Source: Eutreptiella sp. 'Long Island Sound 2002'
Taxonomy: Eukaryota > Euglenozoa > Euglenophyceae > Eutreptiales > Eutreptiaceae
Direction: 5' to 3'
NCBI GenBank assembly: GCA_964036045.1
Contig: OZ038389.1
Coordinates: 38,387,998-38,451,997, forward strand
Length of the DNA stretch: 64,000 bases
Within the stretch, counting starts at the first letter, position 1, and every line of letters starts with the position of its first letter. A program made the translations under genes and the position numbers. The notes below the pieces were generated by a model that made no database searches, was not told the DNA's origin, and saw only the letters and a list, made by a program, of their open reading frames with translations. Shown here piece after piece: positions 24,101 through 36,035 of this stretch.

Positions 24101-26048
24101 CCAGGACTAGGCCAGCGTCGATACATTCTTTTATCTGTCGCTCAATCTCGTCAGCCTGCTCTTTAGGAGCTGGATAGGGTCTCCTCCGGATCTTGTGACC
24201 CACGAACTCAGGTTTCAGCTTGAGGTCCATCTGTACCAGCTTGTCACATGAGGCTGGAGGGTGTAGTTCTCCGAACACCTCCAGATAGGTCCTTATAAGC
24301 TTCTGTACCCGCGGGTCCAATACCTTGATCTTGTCCTGCATGTCCTCGTCAGAGTGTAAGTTGCTTGCCCCCTGAGTAATAGACGTCAGGAGGTGGTCCT
24401 CCACCGACTCTTCGCCCGTGGTAGTATCCTTCAACCCTTGGTAGGCATATAGAAGGTCTTGTTCAACCATCTCCGATGGACGATGGCAACATAGGCATGC
24501 TCGAGGGGGTTCACATACACATTCGTCCGAGAGGTCGTCCTCCTCTGGGGTCCTCACATGGGCCCCCCACACGCTCTTCATGAGCTTAAGATCTACCTCC
24601 CTTTGCCAGGTGGTGATCTTCTGTTCGAGGTCCTCCTTCAATTGGGATAGGTCTCCCATACGTCCTTGCTTCAGTGGCCATGAGCTGCGGGTAGGCTTCG
24701 CGTAGCATAGCTTCTTCGCCACCACCTTCCTCTTGGAATCCACATACTCCCTGAGCCTGGATCGAGGGTCCAGCTCCTCGTCCACAGGGTCTTCCACCCT
24801 CATGTAGAGTCCTCGTCCACAGGGTCTTCAACCCTCATGTAGAGTAGGGGTTTCAGTGGGGCGACGTACTCGGCGTTCTCCACTTCCTCCACACAGGTCT
24901 GCACGAAGAAGGCGTCGTGCTGAGTTTCGTCATCTGAGTGGATAGAGCTAGGTAGCTCAGAGAGTCCACAATCAGAGACTCCATCAGGAACAGGTACATG
25001 GCAGGGAGAGTTGGGGGCGTTGGTATCAGTCACGACGTACTCATCTCCTCCGGGTGTAGTCTCAACAGCCTCTTGAGGTCGTAGGCGATCCTTCAAGTCA
25101 CCCAAGGCGAGTCCATCGCTTTCTCGTTGTATAGCCTGGACCAGAGTCGGGTCCAGATCCTCCCAGGGAATGGAGGTAGGACCTCTGTCCACCACGCTGA
25201 GCATACTCCCCCATCCGGGCTTCCCAATAGGCGTCTTGCGTCCCAGAGGCACGTAGATGGCCTCATCAGGCAAACGGACAGAGCTGATAGTCAGCCTGTC
25301 CAAGAGGTTTCGCCAGTACTCGTTCCCCCCATGGGCTCCCCAATCGGGGGAACACAGGACCATACGGGAACGTTCCAGGGCCACCTTGGTCACCACCTTC
25401 CCCAGTTCACTGAACCTGGGGTTTCCGTAGGCCATCCCGAAAGGGGGGCCAGTAAAATTTGTAGCTGGAGTTCTTCCCCTTGCTGCAGTAAAGGTCCAGT
25501 ACATGCTGCTTGTCGCTGGCGAACAACTCCACACTCAGGTCTTCTCAAGAGTAACCCAACTCCTTCAGACCTTGGTCTAGGACTTCCCCCAATAGATGAT
25601 ACTCCTCAGTTTTGGAGGCCGCCATCATGTTCGAGGGCTCCTCCTTCGATAGCCTCAGGTAACTCGAGGTATGTTCGGACTGCTCCAGTGGCACAGACTC
25701 TCTGCCACTGCCGTGGTCCACGTAGAGGAGGTAGGGCGCTTGCAGCGTCAGGGATTGTATCTGGGAGTGCTATACGAAGAAGTCAGTCCCCAGTACAAAG
25801 TCGAAGGCCTCAGTGTCCATCACATAGAACCGATGGGCGATAGTCCAGGAGCCCATAGGTACCTCCACTTCACAGTCCCCGCAGCTGTGCACCACATGTT
25901 CATCCCCCATGCGTATAGCAGCGGTGGTCATGGTGTTCTTCAGGCTCCCACAAGGTAAAATTTTCTTGGCCACTATAGATATGGTGGCGCCAGTGTCCAA
26001 TACCCTGAGGTATTCGCGCCCCCCTAGTCGGATACGTACCCAACACAC
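21112..26048 (-). pseudogene. pol: E2 pol (PR, degenerate NPRF domain, RT, RH, IN, chromodomain)
   Basis: Minus-strand polyprotein. Protease with an intact DTGA (ORF from 26048), a methyltransferase-like domain whose motif IV reads NPRF (near 25425), a Cys-rich CVCEPPRACLCCH segment (near 24500), RT (about 24280-23560, HIDDV), RNase H (DASNVGGG near 23215), integrase (about 22520-21950) and chromodomain (about 21330-21210, EATWEP). Breaks: stops at 25770 and near 25545, a frameshift near 25445, a 35-bp tandem duplication (24775-24844) that shifts frame, a frameshift near 23150 and a stop near 22117. It ends at 21112. Despite similar LTRs the copy is not coding-competent. Confidence 0.93.
24775..24844. 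repeat. 35-bp tandem duplication in E2 pol
   Basis: 24775-24809 and 24810-24844 are direct copies differing by one base. The E4 pol has a single copy. Because 35 is not a multiple of three, the reading frame is lost. Confidence 0.9.
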
Positions 26049-26078
26049 CAGGTCTTGGGTGCCACCAGAGCGTCCCCG

Positions 26079-28547
26079 TCAGAACTCCGCGGGACAGGTC
26101 ACCTCGAACCCCTTGTTCCGCAATTTGCGGGCCATCCTCATGAAACGGCTCCTCTTCTTAGCGTTGCCGTCATCACCACCTTCATGCTCACGCTTGGCTC
26201 CTTGTTCTTGCTGGGCCTGCGTCTGTGAGCGTGTGGTAGGTCCAGACTGCCCTCCAGAGGGCTCGCAGTTCCCCCCTGGATTAGGGTTGGGGTTGCCTCC
26301 GTTCTTGTCCTTGTTCTTGTTGTCGTTCTGGCGGTTAGCGCCTCCTCCTCGTCCACCTTGACCCTTGTCTTGACCACCTTGACCACGTCCTTTCGACTTG
26401 CCCTTGCCGGTGTCGTTGCCTTTGCCTTTGCCTCCACCTTTGCCTGAGCCTTTGCCAGGATCTTCACCCTTAAGCTTCGCCGATAGGCGTTGCTTATGGT
26501 AGCACTCATCCTCGTAGTGCTTCCGCTTCCCGCAGAATGCACACGTGATGGTGCACCTGTAATGATCCGGCAGCTTCGCTTTGGCGCCGGTGTTCTTCTC
26601 CTGCTGCTTTCCCTGGACTACGAAGCAGTCTCGCTGCTCGCAGTCAGGGGCGTGCTGCAGGTGGCCCTGCTTGTCTCTGGCATCACACCAGAATAGCTCC
26701 TTCACGTTCTCCATGATACGGGCGTGGGCGAGTTGTTGGGTAGTCCCCTGCCCAGGTCGGGACCCTTGGTACCCTTTGCCATGTCCTCCAGAACCTCCAC
26801 CACCAGGACGGTAGTTGTTCAAGTGCTGGTCGCTCTCCTTCTCCAGCGCCAGCTCCAGAAGTAGCACGCATAGATCCTCGTAGCGGAGGGATCTAGCCTT
26901 GCGCTCCGCCGTCGAACGGCACTCGTCCCATAGCTCTCGAGGGAGCTTGGCCACCAACCAGAACAGCAGGTCGTCACTGCTGTCGGAACCGGGCGTCAGT
27001 TGTCCCGCGGAGTGATCCAGGTCAGCCAACAGCTCAGAGACCCTGCCAGGTTTGGGGTTGTTGGGCAGCACGGGCAGGTTCTGGATCTCGGCCCTGATGG
27101 AGAGGTCGGTTTCGTAGGTCGGGTACTGTCTCTCCAGGGCAACCAACACATCCGCAAAGGTGGCGGTGTAAGTCACGATCTGCCTGACCTGCTTCTCCAG
27201 GTACTTGGTCTTGCAGCACTGCAGGAGCAGATCGTACTTGAGTCGTCAACTAGCGTGGGTTTGGCCGGTCAGTCGTAGAAACCGGCGAAAATTCTCAGCG
27301 AACTCGCTGAGGTCCTTGCCTGTGAACTCAGGCAGGTTCACCACAATCTTGGAGGTGGCAATAGCCTTCGCCTCCTGAGACCTGCGTCTCTCAGGGCGTC
27401 GGGTCTTCTTCTTCTTCTTCTTCTTCTTCTTCTTCCCCTTCGGGTCCTCGGGGTCCTCCGGGTCATCGTCCTCCGACGGCGAAGAAGAAGTCATCGACGG
27501 TGGCCCATCATCGGAGGGGTCTCCGCCTAGATCACTGGAGCCATAAGGCTCCGCGTCCACCATAGCCCTCAAGGCTGTCAGCCCCAGCCGGTCCAGCTCG
27601 GCCCTCGTCGAGTTCGTCACGTGGCTGTAGGGCGGCTGGGCCGTTCTCGGCACGAAGGGACTTCTCGGAATTGCTGCAGGCGTCGGCATCGGTCTGCTCC
27701 TCAGGCTCCCCAGGGTATTTGTCAACCCTGCCGCCAGGTGGTTAGCCTGTACTCGGTGGGCTGACACTCCCACCGTGGTAGGTGACGCGTGGGGCGGGAT
27801 CATCAGGGGCTCCAGTTTCTCACGGATCTCTTGAGTGAGGTCGCCCACGATTTTTGAAGTGGCTCCTCGGAGCACCTCGTTGATCTCCAACCGCGTCAGG
27901 GACCTGTTGGAGGATCTTCCCGATCCTCTACTCCTGCCACCAAGAGATTCAGGTCCTCTCCTCAACCCACTCAAGGTTGCATAGCCAGGTGCATACGCAG
28001 GAACATCCACATAGGTTCCAGTAGCGGGTAGCGGATGGGGATATTCAGCCGCATACCATCGCGGCGCAGAGCTGGTAGCCACGGGCTCACTGGCAGTAGT
28101 TGCCTCATGGAGCGCAGTGGTAGGTGGGCCCATACCATAGGCGGGGTAAGGAGGCATGCCAGTAAAGCCTGTGCCCTCTGCCATAGGCGGGTTGGTTGTG
28201 GAAGTGGATGTTGCAGCAGCTGGAAGTCTGGTGGTTAAAGGAGAGGGTGATGCGTGGAGGCCAGAAGCGCTTGGTGCGCCTTCGAAGGTAGGGTCATGCG
28301 TCAGGTCTTGCCCTTGTTCCTCTCCTTCGTCTGCTTCTTCTCCAGCATCCTTCTCGCTCTCTCTTCTCTTCCTCTTCACAGGCTGAGTGACCACGACCAC
28401 CTCTTCGACAGACAGGGCCCTGAAGGCCGTCTGGAGTCCATCCAGGGAGTCCTCAGCCGCATCCAGTGGCCCATGTAAGGGCTCCGCCGAAGGTACAGCG
28501 CCAGGTGCTGGCCTTGCCGGTGCCTCAGGCGCTGGCGCTGTGTTCAC
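26079..28547 (-). pseudogene. gag: E2 gag (one nonsense codon)
   Basis: Structural polyprotein on the minus strand. The N-terminal half is rich in Pro, Ala, Ser and Glu, with a poly-Lys run (about 27405-27435) before the capsid-like region (NLPEFTGKDLSEFAENF, then LERQYPTYETDLSIRAEIQ). The C-terminal half has a CCHC knuckle (CAFCGKRKHYEDEC, near 26530) and a long Gly-Lys-rich tail. A second conserved Cys/His cluster (HAPDCEQRDC, near 26640) precedes the knuckle. The only break I see is a stop at 27246-27248, after which the frame continues unchanged to 26079. The start at 28547 follows the PBS by about 115 bp. Confidence 0.92.
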
Positions 28548-28660
28548 GTCGGCGTCCTCCTTCCTTGTGTCTATCTTCAGTCACCCTTCTGCTTATATAT
28601 GCCTGTACTCGGCGCACTGGATGTACGGCGCGGGGTTGCTGCCGGTGCGCAGAGACAGAC

Positions 28661-28673
28661 TGCCTCTGCTACC
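28661..28673 (-). promoter_or_regulatory. E2 primer-binding site
   Basis: GGTAGCAGAGGCA on the element strand, immediately after the 5' LTR. It is complementary to a tRNA ending ...CTCTGCTACC(A), the initiator Met type with AGCAGAG acceptor. Confidence 0.8.
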
Positions 28674-29459
28674 AGAAAAGTTTATAGTGGTTTCAGCACT
28701 GTGTTTTTGCTTCACCTGCTGCTTGCTGTAGGTGTAGGGTTTCCTGCTGATTGTTTTGGAAGATGAAAACCTTTTGTTTGCAGAAATATAGTCAATCCAG
28801 GATAACCCAAGCCAGAAGTGTGCAAGGAGAAGAGAATCAGGATCAAAGCCTGAAGGGCTGCGGTGTAAACAGTGAAAGATGATTGGATATTCACAGAAAC
28901 TGCAACTCAGGTCAAATCGGAATGCATATTCACAAAGATAGCTGAAATGTTTTGGAAAAGAGTTGGAAAACTGCCCCATGGTCACTCTATCTCCATAGTG
29001 CCATCTCAGGAGATGTGCACTCTTCGTTTTGGGTCCCATGTGTGCTGAGGTGGCAGGGCATGTGGCGATGAGGTCACTGCCATGTCACATGGGATCTTCC
29101 TACTTAGCTAGGCTGACCGGGAATTGAACCCAGGAGCTCTCAAAAAGAGGTGCCCAGCCCCCTAGTGTGCATACCACTAGGATAGCTAAGAATTCATGGA
29201 AAAACATAGGTAAATTCATAGGCTCTGCCTTGGATATGTCAGTGCTCAGTCACCTCAGGAAGAGATGATCTGCCTCACATTGAAAGGGGATTAAGGGGTC
29301 CACTCCATATCCTGATTGGGTGTTTGGTTCCATAGGTCAAAGTGTGTTATCACCACTTTTGGTGGGACCAATACTAAGATAAAAATGCATGGATGCTCAG
29401 TGCATCTCTAATACAACTAGAGTATGCCTCAAAGCAATGGAAAAGCACTTTTTCTTACT
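28674..29459 (-). repeat. E2 5' LTR
   Basis: 786 bp, partner of 18067-18852. Starts AGTAAG at 29459 and ends TTTTCT at 28674. Carries a tRNA-like module at 29104-29189. Confidence 0.93.
29104..29189 (-). other. tRNA-like module in E2 5' LTR
   Basis: Same module as 18497-18582, with two or three substitutions. Acceptor-like ends TTAGCTA/TAGCTAT and the GGGTTCAATTCCC arm are recognisable. Confidence 0.5.
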
Positions 29460-29464
29460 CTGGG

Positions 29465-31576
29465 GGTAGAGGGTACGGTTCGCCTCTCCCCAGGGTGCTC
29501 ATTCTTGGGGGTGAGGCCTGGTTTTCCACCTGTGGGGGGTGCGGAGTTCCTTCACCCTCCCCCAGGGTTACCTCCACCGGGAGTTCCCCCAGGGGTACTG
29601 CCTCCCCCCCCCTTACCGGCATTCTTACGCCGTTCTTCCTCGGCCTTCTTTAGCTTCTCGGACTCGCGGCGTTGTATGTGGCACTCATCCTCGTAGTGCC
29701 TCCTCTTCCCGCAGTAGCCACACGTGATAGTGCAGCGGAAGTGGTCCTGGTGTTTGACCTCCTGACCATCCTTGGTCTTCTGCTTCCGCTGCAACTGGAG
29801 CATACACGAGCTGCGTCCATCGCAGTCAGGGGCGTGACATGGTCCCCCCTTGTCGTCCGTAGGTCGGCAATAAAAGGGATTGGGGGCTCCCTTGCCTTTA
29901 GCAGGGGGGGTCTCCTTCATATGCTTCAGTTGCCCTCCCTTACCCTTCCGAGGGTTAGAGTGGGGTTGTGGGGACCTCCCTCCCTGGGGCTTGTCAGCAG
30001 GGGCCTCCCCCGGCAGATGTTTGCGCAGGTATTTATCCATGTGAGAGTCGTTTTCTCTCACCATGGCGAGTTCGATCAGAAGATCGGCCAACTCATCGTA
30101 GGAATGAGTCCAGGATTTCCTCTCGGACGTCTCCTTACAATTCTCCCAAGTCCTGGGAGGAATTTTACCCACGAGCAACAGATGAGGCTCTGTAGGCCCG
30201 TATGAGGAGGGGTTCATCCTCCCCATTAGCTCCTCCAGCTGCGCAACGAGGTAGTTCCTCTATCTCCGTACGGACACTCAGGTCCGTTTCGTAGACTGGG
30301 TACATTTGTTCCAGTCTTTTAAGGAAGTTTCCCCAACTGGAACTCTTCCTGATGTCAGTTTTCACCTGCCGCTGCAGGAACCTTTTCTTTCACGACTTCT
30401 TGATGAGCGTGCACTTGGTCCGGACATCAGCGTGTTGATGTCCGGTGAGGAGTAGAAACTCCCAAACGTCTTCGGCCCATTCGGGCAAGTTTTTAGGATC
30501 AAACTCAGGGAGCTCGATCTGAAGGTTCGCTGTGGCGATGCCCTTCATTCCCCGACCTGGTACACCAGTGTCGCCTTTTCGACCTGAGGGGGGTGAGGGG
30601 TAGACAGTGGCAAGTGGTGCCAGTGCAGCCAGCCCATAGCCCTCGACCTCAGCCTCAGTAGAATCCCCACTAGTGCATACAGGAATAGTCCTCACACGAG
30701 GATGGAAAGGGCTTGGACAAGTCTCCAAGGGGGTGCTGCGGATCCCTCTGCAGCTTTTCACGCCCCGGGTCAGGAGTTCAACACCCGGGGACCTGGTCGA
30801 GGGGGGCTTCTTCAGTTCAGACAGCCACAGTTTAGCCTTGAGTGCTGCAGACAGTGCACTCCACTCAAGATCTTCATCCCCAGCCCCCAGAACCCGGGAA
30901 AGGAGTTCCATTGTCTCATCCAGACCGAGTTTAGGGGCAGCCATACGTGAAGGTAAACCTCTTTCCATGCGCACGAGCTTGGGGCACAACCCAGGAGGCG
31001 AAGGTGGTCTTGGCCTCGAAGGTAACGACGGGGTAGGCTCTCTAGATATCCAGTCCTCCTGTCATTCCGAGGAATCATTGGACGTCGTGGCGGATATTTC
31101 CCCATAAGGTGCTTCCACTCCTCACCCCACGTGGTGCCGAACGTAGGATACGCCTTCATCGGTTCTTTCTCCTTCTCCTTCTTTCCCGCTTTTCCCCAGG
31201 CTTTCACTTTGGCGGTGGCAACCTTCTCCATTGCGGCCTGGGCTCCCTTAGCGGCCAAGGAATCAGGATCAGGGGCACCCTTAGAAGGAGGTAAGGAGGA
31301 TACGACAGACGGGAGGGCAGCCGCCATCGGATCCCTCCCTTGGAGGCTTCTGAGGCGTTCCTGGGTTAACACAGGCGCCTCAGGGGCTTCTCTCATATAT
31401 TTTTCTTCCGCCCCTCTTGCTTGGTGCTCTCCGCGCCAGACAGTAGTGTCCACAACGACTGTATCATCTCTTCCGCTCAGGGACATAGCCCTGGAAGGTC
31501 CTGCTACAGGCCCCGCCGTTGGCTGGGACCTGATTGGCAAGGTCTTGGCACTCAGTGTAACTGATGGACGTGACAT
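29465..31576 (-). pseudogene. gag: E3 gag, N-terminal and central part
   Basis: Minus-strand gag of the E1/E3/E5 subfamily. The N-terminal part is Ser/Pro/Lys-rich. Next come a capsid-like segment (ELPEFDPKNLPEWAEDVWEF near 30490) and a conserved SERKSWTHSYDEL stretch (near 30130). The CCHC knuckle (CGYCGKRRHYEDEC, near 29710) is followed by a Gly-rich tail. Breaks: a frameshift near 30990-31070, a stop at 30390, a further frameshift near 30250, and a stop at 29552. At 29464 the gene is cut by E2; its end lies at 18061-17950. Confidence 0.9.
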
Positions 31577-31626
31577 TGCTCAATACGCTGTGGATTTCTT
31601 GTGCTTTAGCTTGGCGAGGGTGTAAG

Positions 31627-31637
31627 CCTCTGCTACC
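31627..31637 (-). promoter_or_regulatory. E3 primer-binding site
   Basis: GGTAGCAGAGG on the element strand, directly after the 5' LTR. Same initiator Met-type match as E2, E4 and E5. Confidence 0.8.
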
Positions 31638-32381
31638 AGAAAGAGTTTCTGATGTCCCTTGCTTGTTGTTGGTATTGAAAACCTTGATTGCTTTTCAAAC
31701 GATGATTCCCCAAAACTGCAAAAAGGTAAAGTCCACGAACAAGGAACACCACAAACAGGATCAAAGTCACAATGGTGATAGTATTCTTCTAAATCAAAGC
31801 ATTGTAAGCAAAGAGGGGCTGCATATAGACAAATGAGGAATCAAATATGCACCTCAAATGGTTTTATAAACAAAACAAACGATTTTATGTGAAAGCTGGC
31901 ATGACTCAGGCCTCCAAGATAGAACCAAGCACTTCATGTGCACTCGTTTGGATGAAATGGGGTTGGTTAGGAATCTGGGGCATAGGAGTTAGGCCAGACA
32001 CAGGAAATGACTTTGCCAAGCAACTGAATTCAGAAACAGTTACAATCTGGAACCTCAATAAGTAGTAGTAACAATTGAGTATAGGGGTCCTGAGGTGGGA
32101 GACCACTAGGCCTAACCTACAAGGCCCAAGGCATGGAGTGTTTACTTTATTTCGGTATAACCTCCATGAGGGATGATGATATTCTGCTCCTTTGAGTGGT
32201 AGGGGTGAACTTCATGGGGGAGCTAGGGTTTTAACCCTAGTTGCTGAGAAAGTGTACTTAAAGCTTCATAAGAGAAACAAAAAGTTTAAGTGTTAGTCTC
32301 AGCACTTCCTTAGGCAAAAAATGGGGGCTGTAGCCTGGACCACGTACCCCAAGAAAGACATGGTAGTGACTTTTTCTTACT
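31638..32381 (-). repeat. E3 5' LTR
   Basis: 744 bp, starting AGTAAGAAAAAGTCACT at 32381 and ending CTCTTTCT at 31638. Partner of 9316-10060. Its flank CCTGG (32382-32386) is the TSD copy. Confidence 0.9.
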
Positions 32382-32660
32382 CCTGGTCCACGCTGGAAAC
32401 CATAGGCATGGGACTGCAGGGCACAGACAGGGTCAGTGCAGTGATCAGTAAGCTGTGGTCTGTGAAAAACCAATGGCCTTCGGCCAGGGAGTGGATGTCA
32501 CGGGGGGCTAACAGTCCTGTCCTGCGATTCAATGCGGGGCAACTGCAACAACAGCTGTTACACCCATACACAGGCACGTCTGCACAAGAGTGCTCACTGC
32601 ACGTGTAAGGTTAAAACACAGTCAGTAGACTGACACAGGGAAATTAGTTTTTCTTTTTAC
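32382..32660 (-). pseudogene. pol: E5 pol last codons and start of the 3' region
   Basis: On the minus strand the last pol codons run from 32660 to a TAA at 32644-32646, continuing the chromodomain-bearing end interrupted at 56623. The rest matches E1 5602-5855. TTTAC (32656-32660) is the left TSD of E4. Confidence 0.85.
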
Positions 32661-33423
32661 AGTAAGAAAAAGTGCTTTTCCAATGCTTGGAGGCATACTC
32701 TAGTTGTATTAGAGATGCACTGAGCACACAGGCATTTCTATCTTAGTATTGGCCCAACCAAAAGTGGTGATAACACATTTTGACCTCTGGAACCAAACAC
32801 CCAATCAGAAAATGGAGTGTACCCCTTAATCCCCTATCCCTGTGAGGCAATACATCGTTTCCTGAGTCGACTGAGAACTGACATATCTATGTTTTCTCAT
32901 GAATTCTTAACTGTCCTAGTGGTATGCACCCTAGGGGGCTGGGCACCTCTTTTTGAGAGGTCCTGGGTTCAATTCCTGGTCAGCCTAGCTAAGTAGGAAG
33001 ATCCCATGTGACATGGCAGTGACCTCATCGCCACATGCCCTGCCACCTCAGCACATATGGGACCCAAAACAAAGAGTGCAGATCTCCTGAGATGGCACTA
33101 TGGAGATTGAGTGACCATGGGGCAGTTTTCCAACTCTTTTTCCAAAACAATTCAGCTATCTTTGTGAATATGCAATCCGATTTGACCTGAGTTGCAGTTT
33201 CTGTGAATATCCTTTCATCTTTCACTGTTTACACTGCAGCCCTTCATGCTTTGATCCTGATTCTCTTCTACTTGCATACCTCTGGCTTGGGCTATCCTTG
33301 ATTGATTGTATTTCAGCAACTAAAACATTTTCATCTTCAAAAACAAGCAGCAGGAAACCCTACACCAGCAGGAAGCAGCAGGAGAGGCACAAACACAGTG
33401 TTGAAAGCACTATAAAACGTTCT
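32661..33423 (+). repeat. E4 5' LTR
   Basis: 763 bp, starting AGTAAGAAAAAG and ending ACGTTCT. It lacks about 24 bp near 32890 that the 3' LTR keeps (around 56057-56080). A TATAAAA-like sequence (33411-33417) sits just before the LTR end. Confidence 0.92.
32907..32992 (+). other. tRNA-like module in E4 5' LTR
   Basis: Box-A-like CCTAGTGG, stem-loop ACCTC-TTTTTGA-GAGGT and B-box-like GGGTTCAATTCC followed by TAGCTAAG. Homologous to the E2 LTR modules. Confidence 0.5.
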
Positions 33424-33437
33424 GGTAGCAGAGGCAG
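33424..33437 (+). promoter_or_regulatory. E4 primer-binding site
   Basis: GGTAGCAGAGGCAG abuts the 5' LTR. Complementary to an AGCAGAG-type initiator tRNA-Met 3' end. Confidence 0.82.
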
Positions 33438-33523
33438 ACTGTCTCTGCGTACCGGCAGCAACCCCGTGCCGTACAACCAGTGCGCCGAGATCAGTCACAT
33501 ATAAGCAGAAGGGCGAACAAAGA

Positions 33524-36022
33524 TGGATACAAAGAAAGAGGACACCGACATGAAGACAGCGCCTGAGGCACCAGCAAGGCCAGCGCCTGGCGAACCTGGA
33601 CCTGGACCTAGCGCTGTACCTTCGGAGCCCTTACATGGGCCAGTGGACGTGGTGGAGGACTCGTTGGAAGGACTGTAGTCGGCCTTCCGGGCCCTCTCAG
33701 TCGAGGAGGTGGTCACTCATCCTGTGAAGAGGAAGAGAGTTAGCGAGAAGGATGCTGGAGAAGGCATAGCAGACGAAGGAGAAGACGAAGGGCAAGACCT
33801 GACGAATGAGCCTACCTTTGAAGGCGCACCAAGCGCTTCTGCCCTCCACGCATCACCCTCTCCTATAACGACCACACTCCCAATTCCAGCCCAAGCCGCT
33901 GCAACATCCACACCCATAACCAACCCACCTATGGCTGAGGGCACAGGCCTTACTGGCATGCCTACCTACCCTGCCTATGCTTTGGGCCCACCTACCACTG
34001 CGTTTCCTGAGGCAACTACTGCCAGTGAGCCGGTGGCTTCCAGTTCGGCGCCGCGATGGTATGCGGCCAACTATCACCATCCTCTACCCGCTACGGCAGC
34101 CTATGTGGATGTTCCTGGGTATGCAACCTTGAGTGGGTTGAGGAGAGGACCTGAGTCTCTTGGAGGCAGGAGTAGAGGATCGGGGAGATCCTCCAACAGG
34201 TCCCTGACGCGGTCGGAGATCAACGAGGTGCTCCGAGGTGCCACCTCTAAAATCGTGGGCGACCGTACTCAAGAGATCCGAGAGAAACTGGAGCCCCTGA
34301 TGATACCGCCCCAAGCGTCACCTACCACGGTGGGAGTGTCAACCAATCGAGTACAGGCCAACCACCTGGTGGCAGGGCTGACAAACTCCCTGGGGAGCCT
34401 GAGGAGCCGACCGATGCCGACCCCTGCAGCGATACCGAGAAGTCCTTTCGTACCGAGAACGGCCCAGCCGCCGTACAGCCACGTGACGAACTCTACGAGA
34501 GCCGAGCTGGACCGGCTGGGGCTGACAGCCTTGAGGGCAATGGAAGACGTGGAGCCTTATGTCTCTAGTGATCTAGGCGGAGACGCCTCTGATGATGAGC
34601 CGCCGTCTATGACTTCTGCTTCGCCCTCGGAAGACGATGACCCGGAGGACCCCGAGAACCCAAGTGGGAAGAAGAAGAAGAAGAAGAGGAAGACCCGAGG
34701 CCCTTAGGGCCGCAGGTCTCAGGAGGCGAAGGCTATTGCCACCTCCAAGATCGTGGTGAACCTGCCTGAGTTCACAGGCAAGGACCTCAACGAGTTGGCT
34801 GAGGATTTTGGCCGGTTTCTCCGATTGTCCGGCCAAACCCACGCTAGTGGACGGGTCAAGTGCGATCTGCTCCTGCAGTGCTGCAAGACCAAGTACCTGG
34901 AGAAACAGGTCAGGCAGATCGTGACTAACTCCGCCACCTTTGCCGATGTGTTGGTTGCCTTGGAGAGGCAGTACCTGACCTACGAAACCGACCTCTCCAT
35001 CAGGGCCGAGATCCAGAACCTGCCCGTTCTGCCAAACAACCCCAAAACCTGGCAGGGTCTCTGAGCTGTTGGCTGACCGGGATCACTGGGCTGGACGATT
35101 GACGCCCGGTTCCTACAGCAGCGACGACGTGCTCTTCTGGTTGGTGACCAAGCTCCCTCGAGAGCTGTGGGCCGGGTGCCGTTCGACGGCAGAGCGCAAG
35201 GCTAGATCCCTCCGCTACGAGGATATATGCGTGCTACTCCTGGAGCTGGCGCTGGAGAAGGAAAGCGACCAGCACGTGAACAACTACCGTCCTGGTGGTT
35301 GAGGCTCTGGAGGCCATGGCAAAGGGTACCAAGGGTCCCGACCTGGGCAGGGGACTACCCCCAAACACGCCCATGCCCGAATCATGGAGAACGTCAAGGA
35401 GCTCTTCTGGTGTGATGCCAGAGAAGAGCAGGGACACCTGCAGCACGCCCCTGACTGCGAGCAGCGAGACTGCTTCGTAGTCCAGGGGAAGCAGCAGGAG
35501 AAGAAAACCGGCGCCAAAGCGAAGCTGCCGGATCATTACAGGTGCACCATCACGTGTGCCGTCTGTGGGAAGAGGAAGCACTACGCGGATGTGTGCTACC
35601 ATAAGCAACGCCTATTGGCGACGCTTAAGGGTGAAGGTCCTGGCAAAGGCTCAGGCAAAGGTGGAGGCAAAAGCAAAGGCAACGACTCCGGCAAGGGCAA
35701 GTCGAAAGGACGTGGACAAGGGCAAGACAAGAGTCAAGGTGGACGAGGAGGAGGCGCTAACCGCCAGCCAGACAAGGACAACAAGAACCAGGACAAGAAC
35801 GGAGGCAACCCCAACCCTAATCCAGGGGGGAACTCCGAGCCCTCTGGAGGGCAGTCTGGCCCTACCACACGCTCACAGACGCAGGCCCAGAAAGAACAAG
35901 GGGCCAAGGGGGAGCACGAAGGTGGTGATGACGGCAACGCTAAGAAGAGGAGCCGTTTCATGAGGATGGCCCGCAAGCTGCGGAACAAGGGGTTCGAGGT
36001 GACCTGTCCCGCGGAGTTCTGA
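33524..36022 (+). pseudogene. gag: E4 gag
   Basis: Orthologous to E2 gag. The N-terminus starts MDTKKEDTDMKTAPEAP, followed by a Pro/Ser/Thr-rich half, a Lys-rich patch, a capsid-like NLPEFTGKDLNELAEDF (about 34757) and a CCHC knuckle CAVCGKRKHYADVC (35555-35596). A Gly/Lys/Asn-rich basic tail ends in FEVTCPAEF. Breaks: stops at 33677, 34705 and 35300, and frameshifts near 35050 and between 35300 and 35384. The segment from 35384 to the stop at 36020 is open. Confidence 0.92.
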
Positions 36023-36035
36023 CGGGGACGCTCCG

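Larger units (their letters stand above)
18067..29459 (-). mobile_element. E2, full-length chromovirus inserted in E3 gag
   Basis: An 11,393-bp element with two 786-bp LTRs, PBS, gag, pol, 3' region and PPT, flanked by CTGGG (CCCAG on the element strand) at 18062-18066 and 29460-29464. By eye the LTRs differ at roughly 17-18 sites (about 98% identity). It lies inside E3, so it is younger than E3. Confidence 0.95.
9316..32381 (-). mobile_element. E3, chromovirus copy inserted in the E5 3' region
   Basis: Minus-strand element with 5' LTR 31638-32381 and 3' LTR 9316-10060. Flanks are CCTGG (32382-32386) and CATGG (9311-9315), a 5-bp TSD with one mismatch. Its gag is split by E2 (18067-29459). 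Without E2 and a 345-bp insert in pol it is about 11.3 kb, the family length. Confidence 0.9.
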
